Source of the DNA: JAKITW01 sp041598875
Lineage (GTDB): Bacteria; Desulfobacterota; Desulfobulbia; Desulfobulbales; BM004
Reading direction: 5' to 3'
Length of the DNA stretch: 64,000 bases
NCBI GenBank assembly: GCA_041598875.1
Contig: JBFHXP010000002.1
Coordinates: 13,819-77,818 of the forward strand
Shown one piece after another: positions 59,141-64,000 of this stretch. The notes under the pieces are model-generated. The model ran no database searches, was not told where the DNA came from, and saw only the letters and a program-made list of their open reading frames with translations. The translations under genes were made by a program, and so were the position numbers. Each line of letters begins with the position of its first letter. Positions within the stretch are counted from its first letter, which is position 1.

Positions 59141-61393
59141 ATGTCTCCGGAATCAAAACAGAACGGAACGCAGCGCAACCGGTTTGGAACATTTACCGGT
59201 GTGTTCACCCCTTCGATCCTGACCATCCTCGGCGTCATTCTCTTTATGCGCGCCAACTTCGTGGTCGGCCAGGCCGGCTTTCTCCACGCCATCTCCATCC
59301 TCCTGATCGCCAAGGCGATCACCTTTGCCACCGCCCTCTCCATTTCCGCGGTAAGCACCAATATGCAGGTCCGGGGCGGCGGATTCTATTACATGATATC
59401 CCGGGTACTTGGCGCTGATTTCGGCGGCACCATCGGGGTGACCCTTTTTCTTGCCCAGGCCCTTTCGGTTCCCTTTTACATCCTGGGTTTCACCGAGGCC
59501 CTTGTCCTTTCCTTTCCCGCCATGGCCAATTACTTCCAGGCCGTCAGCCTGAGCATGGCCCTTGTTCTTTTCATGGTCACCTATTTCGGCGCCGGCTGGG
59601 CCCTGCGGGTCCAGTTTGTCATCATGGCCTTTCTCGGCCTGGCCATTCTTGCGTTTCTCGGTGGCGCCGCCACCCTCTTCTCTACCACCCGGTTCATGGA
59701 AAACTTCCTCCCGGCCTATACCTCCCACGTCTCGGAGAATACCCTGGCGCCCTACACCTTCTGGGCGATGTTTGCCCTCTACTTCCCGGCAGTAACCGGG
59801 ATCGGCACCGGGGTGAACATGTCCGGAGACCTCAAGGAACCGGCCCGCAGCATCCCCAGGGGAACCCTGGCCGCGGTGGGGGTGGGCTTTCTCATCTATG
59901 CCGCGCAGATCGTGCTTGCAGCCGGGGCGTACAACCGCGATGAGATGATCGCCCGGCCATACCTCCTGCTCCAGGATAACGCCCTTTTCGGACTTGCCTT
60001 TCTGATCCCCCTGGGCATGGTTGCGGCAAGCCTTTCCAGCGCCCTGGGCAGTTATCTCGGCGCCCCGCGGGTGCTTCAGGCCATTTCCCGCGACCGTATC
60101 CTCCCCCTGCTGGCCATCTTTGCCATGGGGTCATCAAAGGGTGACGAGCCCAGGCGCGGCCTGATCCTTACCATGGTCATCACCCTCGTTGTTCTTTTAT
60201 GGGCTGGAAACGGTGAGGGGGGGGCGGCCTTTAACGCGGTTGCCGTCCTGATCACCATGTTCTTCCTTTACAGTTACGGCATGATCAACCTCGCCGCCTT
60301 TATCGAGGGGATAAGCAACAACCCGTCATTTCGCCCCAGGTTTCGTTATTTTCACTGGACCACCGCCCTGTTCGGGGCCGCGGGCTCCGGCGCGGTCGCC
60401 TTTCTCATCAATCCCCTGGCAGCCTTTGCCGCCCTGTGCATCGCCTCGGGATTGCTCTGGTATATCCGCACCAAGGAGCTGAAAATCGCCTTCGGTAATG
60501 TCAGACGCGGCTTCCTCTTCCACTCAACCAGAAAAAAACTCCTCCAGTTACAGCAACTTGAGCCAGACCCAAAGAACTGGCGACCGACAATCCTGGTTTT
60601 TTCCGGAAATCCGGACAACCGGGAACTGCTGGTCTCCTACGGGGTCTGGCTGGAGGCGGGCCGCGGCATCGTCTACCTGGCCAACAACCTGGTCGGCGAG
60701 TTCTCCGAGCTTGCCGCCCGCCGCCGGGCCGCCATCCGCCAGTTGAAAAAATACTGCGAGGAAAACAGTGTCCAGGCCTTTCCCATAATCTCCATTGCCA
60801 GGGATCGGGAAGACGGGATCATGATGATCCTGCAGATGGCGGCAAGCGGCCTGGTACGCCCCAACCTTGTCCTGCTCGGCTGGTCTGAGGAGGTAGACAG
60901 CCTGGCCAGCTACTGCCGGATTTTGCGGGCTGCCTCAATGCTCGAGATGAGCCTTGTTCTCTTAAAATCAACCACCCTGCCGGCATCAAATATCACCAAC
61001 AGAATCGATGTCTGGTGGCGCGGCCGCAAGAACGGCAGCCTGATGATGCTGCTCGCCTATCTCCTTACCAAGAACTGGGAGTGGCAGAAGTCATCAATTC
61101 GCCTGCTCCGGGTCATCGAGGATGAGGCCGGGGAAGAACCGGCGAAAAAGGGGCTGGAAATACTCCTTGAAACCGCCCGGATCAGTGCTCAAAGCAAAAT
61201 AATCATCAGCACCAAACCCTTTATGGAAATACTCAAAGAGCACTCTGCCGATGCCTCCTGCCTGCTCCTGGGCTTTGAAATTCCTGATGAGGAGGAAGAA
61301 CTCCACTGGAGCGCAAACCTTGAAATGCTTGCCGACTCCATGCCCACCACCCTGTTTGTCACCTCCAGCGGCACCGAAGATATGCTTGCCTGA
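59141..61393 (+). CDS. SLC12-type (cation-chloride cotransporter-like) permease
   Basis: 750 residues. About 12 membrane helices (residues 18-440) of the APC fold start GTFTGVFTPSILTILGVILFMRANFVVGQAG. This opening and RGGGFYYMISRVLG, then GVNMSGDLKEPARSIPRGTLAA, are characteristic of the CCC family and bacterial relatives. The C-terminal cytoplasmic half (450-750) resembles the SLC12 regulatory domain with NWRPTILVFSGNPDNRELL. Ion specificity cannot be read; amino-acid transport is the alternative. No good ribosome site is seen before the ATG. Confidence 0.84.
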   Translation: MSPESKQNGTQRNRFGTFTGVFTPSILTILGVILFMRANFVVGQAGFLHAISILLIAKAITFATALSISAVSTNMQVRGGGFYYMISRVLGADFGGTIGVTLFLAQALSVPFYILGFTEALVLSFPAMANYFQAVSLSMALVLFMVTYFGAGWALRVQFVIMAFLGLAILAFLGGAATLFSTTRFMENFLPAYTSHVSENTLAPYTFWAMFALYFPAVTGIGTGVNMSGDLKEPARSIPRGTLAAVGVGFLIYAAQIVLAAGAYNRDEMIARPYLLLQDNALFGLAFLIPLGMVAASLSSALGSYLGAPRVLQAISRDRILPLLAIFAMGSSKGDEPRRGLILTMVITLVVLLWAGNGEGGAAFNAVAVLITMFFLYSYGMINLAAFIEGISNNPSFRPRFRYFHWTTALFGAAGSGAVAFLINPLAAFAALCIASGLLWYIRTKELKIAFGNVRRGFLFHSTRKKLLQLQQLEPDPKNWRPTILVFSGNPDNRELLVSYGVWLEAGRGIVYLANNLVGEFSELAARRRAAIRQLKKYCEENSVQAFPIISIARDREDGIMMILQMAASGLVRPNLVLLGWSEEVDSLASYCRILRAASMLEMSLVLLKSTTLPASNITNRIDVWWRGRKNGSLMMLLAYLLTKNWEWQKSSIRLLRVIEDEAGEEPAKKGLEILLETARISAQSKIIISTKPFMEILKEHSADASCLLLGFEIPDEEEELHWSANLEMLADSMPTTLFVTSSGTEDMLA

Positions 61394-61546
61394 GTACTGA
61401 GCAAAAATAATACCCTGTGTGTTCCGGGGGAAGGGGTTGTATAATCAACCTTGATGAAAAACCGGGGATACCCCGAGGTCCCGCTGTACGAAGGAAAAGG
61501 AACTCCTGACAGAACCCGTTTCTGTTACCCCGGATATCACCACGAT

Positions 61547-61713
61547 CTAGTGTCCCGTTCGGTTAATTGTGGCAGTCAATGAGTGAGGTATCGTGGTTCC
61601 TCGCAAGGCGCGCGAAACAGGGCATAGCAGCGCTATGTCTCGTTTTGCGCAACACCGCGAGGGGCCGCGAGAACCACTCATTACAAGACGGAATTAACCG
61701 AACGGGACACTAG
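61547..61713. mobile_element. MITE-like foldback element (167 bp)
   Basis: Perfect 22-base terminal inverted repeats (61547-61568 and 61692-61713), beginning CTAGTGTCCCGTTCG. Inside are further paired stretches: AATGAGTG with CACTCATT, and the central CATAGC-AGC-GCTATG (61623-61637). It has no coding capacity. CTAG at both ends may be target duplication or part of the repeat. It ends 18 bases before the sensor-kinase ATG, so it forms its leader. Confidence 0.8.
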
Positions 61714-61731
61714 TCCGCAAGGGAACCGGCG

Positions 61732-64000
61732 ATGAACGAGAAACACTTGAAGGCCTATTTTGACCACGCGACGGTCGGTATGGCCAGGGTAGGGCTTGAT
61801 GAACGCATATTGCAGGCCAACGACGCCCTCTGCCGGACGCTGGGTTATTCGCGGGAAACTTTACTCACCATGTCCGTTGCCGATATTACCCATCCAGAGG
61901 ACAGAGAAAGGGAAAAAGAACACAAGCTGAGGCAGCAGAAGGATGCAGAGACGAATTTCCACGTGGAAAAACGCTATCTGCATGCCGATGGCCACATTGT
62001 CTGGGGTAAGCTCAGTGTTTCACTCATTGAGGACGATGAGGGCAGCCCCCTCTATTATATTGGGCAACTTCAAGACATAACCTCCATCAAGGAAAATGAA
62101 CAGCGACTGCAACTGGCCCTTGAAGAGGCTGAAAGACAACGGGCCAGGGCGGATGCGATTCTCGCGGCAATCGGCGATCCCCTTACCATTCAGGATACAA
62201 ACTTCCGGGTTATTTATCAGAATGCGATCAATCAGGAAATACTTGGCAACCATCAGGGAGAGTACTGTTATGAGGCATATGAAGGAAATCCCGAGGTCTG
62301 CGAGGGCTGCGGCCTGGCAAAGGCCTTTGCCGACGGCAAGGTCCATAGAGCAGAGAGAAGTGTTGTCCGCAACAACACTACCCTGTATTTCGAGGTCACC
62401 GCATCTCCCTTGCTGGACACCCACGGCCGACCTGTTGCCGGCATAGAGGTCGCCCGTAACATTACTGACCGCAAACAAAAAGAAAAACTGCTGGCCGAGC
62501 AGGTACAACTTCTCTCATTGAGCTCTGATATCGGCGCCATGCTGACCAAGGCCCGTTCCCAGGAAACCATGCTTGCAGAGTGCTGCGAACTGCTGGTACA
62601 CCATCTGGGCGCCGCCTTGGCCAGAATATGGACCGTGAACCCGGAAGGAAAGCTCTTGATTCTTCAGGCCAGCGCCGGCCTGCATGCCAACATCAACGGC
62701 TCCAACAGCGATATTCCAATTGATGAAAAAACACAGATCGGCACCATCGCCAGCACCAGAATGCCACACACCACCAACTCGGTGATCGATGATCCAACGC
62801 TCTCCGACCAGGAGTGGGCAAAAAAAGAGGGCATGGTTTCCTTTGCCGGTCATCCCCTGCTCATCGAAGAACACCTGGTGGGCGTAATCGGCATATTTTT
62901 CCGTCACCCGCTTACCGATACCGCCAGCCGGACCATCGTCTCGATTGCCGATGAAATGGCTCTGGGCATCGAAAGGCTGCGCACAGAAGAAAGGCTGCGT
63001 CGCAGCAACCGGGCACTCCGGATATTGTCCCGCTGCAACGAGGCCCTGATCCATACCCATTCAGAAAAGGAATTGCTGGAAAAAATATGCCGGATAATCG
63101 TTGAGCCTGAGGGGTACCTGATGGCCTGGGTGGGCTACGCGGAGGCGAATACCGAAAAGACCGTCTTTCCCATGGCCCAGGCCGGTTTTGATGAAGGGTA
63201 CCTCCATTCTATACACCTGCGCTGGGATGATTCGGAATTTGGCATGGGCCCCATGGGAACCGCGATCCGCACCGGAAAGACACGTATCATAAAAGACATT
63301 GATACGGATCCGGATTTTTTGCCCTGGCGCGCCGACGCGGTGCTGCGCGGGTATTCATCAATCATTGCCCTGCCGCTGACCGATTCCAGCTCAAAGCCAT
63401 TTGGCGGGCTCTGCATATACTCCTTGGAAAAAGACGCCTTTGATGCCGAGGAAATAAAACTGCTCCGCGAACTGGCAGGGGATCTGTCCTTTGGTATCAA
63501 TACCCTTCGCATGCAAGAAGAGAGTTGGAAAGAACAGAGAGAGAAAAGAAAACTCCAGAATCAACTGCGCCAGGCGCAGAAGCTTGAGGCCATCGGTATC
63601 TTGGCTGGTGGCATAGCCCATGATTTTAACAATATACTTTCAGCGATTCTTGGTTTCTCGGAATTGGCCATGGATGAAGTCGGGCCACGAAGCAAAGCGG
63701 GAAAGGATCTGCAGGAGATAATTACAGCCGGCAAACGGGCCGCGGACCTGGTCAGACAGATTCTCACCATCAGCCGCCAAAGTGAACACCACAGGAAACC
63801 TCTTAAAATTCAGAATATTATCAAGGAAGCGCTCAAACTTCTGCGCCCATCGATATCAACCTCGATCGAGATAAAAACCTCTATTGACCAGAACTGTCCA
63901 GATATCCTGGCAGACCCTACCGAGATTCATCAGGTGATCATGAATCTCTGCACCAATGCCTACCATGCCATGCAGGAAATATCAGGAGGAGACCCGGTCA
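61732..64000 (+). CDS. PAS-PAS-GAF-GAF sensor histidine kinase (3' end beyond window)
   Basis: 756 codons are visible from ATG 61732 (AAGGGAA before it). A first PAS domain (1-125) has TVGMARVGLDERILQANDALC and IGQLQDITSIKENEQ. A second PAS (about 135-250) has an unusual Cys pattern (EYCYEAYEG, then EVCEGCGLA). Two GAF-like domains follow (about 260-420 and 425-590), then the phospho-His in LAGGIAHDFNNILSAILGFSELA and the start of an ATPase domain with the N-box (VIMNLCTNAYHAM). No membrane helix is seen, so it is cytoplasmic. A receiver domain may follow beyond the edge. Confidence 0.92.
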   Translation, partial: MNEKHLKAYFDHATVGMARVGLDERILQANDALCRTLGYSRETLLTMSVADITHPEDREREKEHKLRQQKDAETNFHVEKRYLHADGHIVWGKLSVSLIEDDEGSPLYYIGQLQDITSIKENEQRLQLALEEAERQRARADAILAAIGDPLTIQDTNFRVIYQNAINQEILGNHQGEYCYEAYEGNPEVCEGCGLAKAFADGKVHRAERSVVRNNTTLYFEVTASPLLDTHGRPVAGIEVARNITDRKQKEKLLAEQVQLLSLSSDIGAMLTKARSQETMLAECCELLVHHLGAALARIWTVNPEGKLLILQASAGLHANINGSNSDIPIDEKTQIGTIASTRMPHTTNSVIDDPTLSDQEWAKKEGMVSFAGHPLLIEEHLVGVIGIFFRHPLTDTASRTIVSIADEMALGIERLRTEERLRRSNRALRILSRCNEALIHTHSEKELLEKICRIIVEPEGYLMAWVGYAEANTEKTVFPMAQAGFDEGYLHSIHLRWDDSEFGMGPMGTAIRTGKTRIIKDIDTDPDFLPWRADAVLRGYSSIIALPLTDSSSKPFGGLCIYSLEKDAFDAEEIKLLRELAGDLSFGINTLRMQEESWKEQREKRKLQNQLRQAQKLEAIGILAGGIAHDFNNILSAILGFSELAMDEVGPRSKAGKDLQEIITAGKRAADLVRQILTISRQSEHHRKPLKIQNIIKEALKLLRPSISTSIEIKTSIDQNCPDILADPTEIHQVIMNLCTNAYHAMQEISGGDPV

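Overview
The window reads as a chromosomal segment of an anaerobic Gram-negative bacterium, most likely a member of Desulfobacterota and possibly Desulfobulbales. This placement is an inference from gene content: a complex I operon without the NADH module, a split PntA/PntB transhydrogenase, a thiocarboxylate-type homocysteine cluster, a Feo/Fur iron block, a PEP-CTERM-like protein and a probable selenoprotein. Coding density is high and no phage, IS transposase, rRNA operon or CRISPR array was seen.

Layout. 1-3.6 kb: edge of a TetR regulator with a textbook self-operator, then a minus-strand operon (lipoprotein, TtcA-like PP-loop protein, DUF89 protein) and hisB. 3.9-8.3 kb: tRNA-Gly, rplM-rpsI, argC-truA and an aspartate aminotransferase. 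8.5-20 kb: nuoABCDHIJK, then two MrpD/NuoL-type antiporter subunits separated by a small membrane protein, then nuoM and nuoN. There is no nuoEFG, and there are four antiporter-like subunits instead of three. 20.4-24.1 kb: a small cytochrome c and pntAA-pntAB-pntB. 24.3-28.1 kb: a Fur-box-controlled block (dihaem cytochrome, Fur-family regulator, feoA, feoB and a 59-residue Cys-rich protein). 28.2-32 kb (minus): TusA-like protein, JAMM peptidase, E1-like enzyme, MetY-like enzyme and ThiS-like carrier, preceded by an Rrf2 regulator; together these form a protein-thiocarboxylate route to homocysteine. 32-34 kb: mpl, a small conserved protein and tRNA-Ala. 34.1-41.2 kb: mreBCD, PBP2, rodA and a LysM protein, the cell-elongation set. 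41.2-45 kb: hemH and polA.

45.1-56.2 kb is the accessory centre of interest: a complete type I secretion system (ABC exporter, HlyD, TolC) with a LapG-like periplasmic protease, a transmembrane sensor with a degenerate HD-GYP domain where LapD would be expected, a short LapA-like protein with a retention module and a PAAG cleavage motif, and a VPxPA/PEP-CTERM-like protein downstream of a sigma-54 promoter. This looks like a c-di-GMP-gated surface-protein retention system with an unusual receptor. 56.4-57.3 kb (minus) is an ArsM-like methyltransferase whose frame is interrupted by two in-frame UGA codons. One replaces the conserved Cys of the WxxCVxG motif and the other is followed by a SECIS-like hairpin, so a selenoprotein is the best reading. 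The window ends with an amidohydrolase, an SLC12-type transporter, a MITE-like foldback element and the start of a hybrid sensor kinase.
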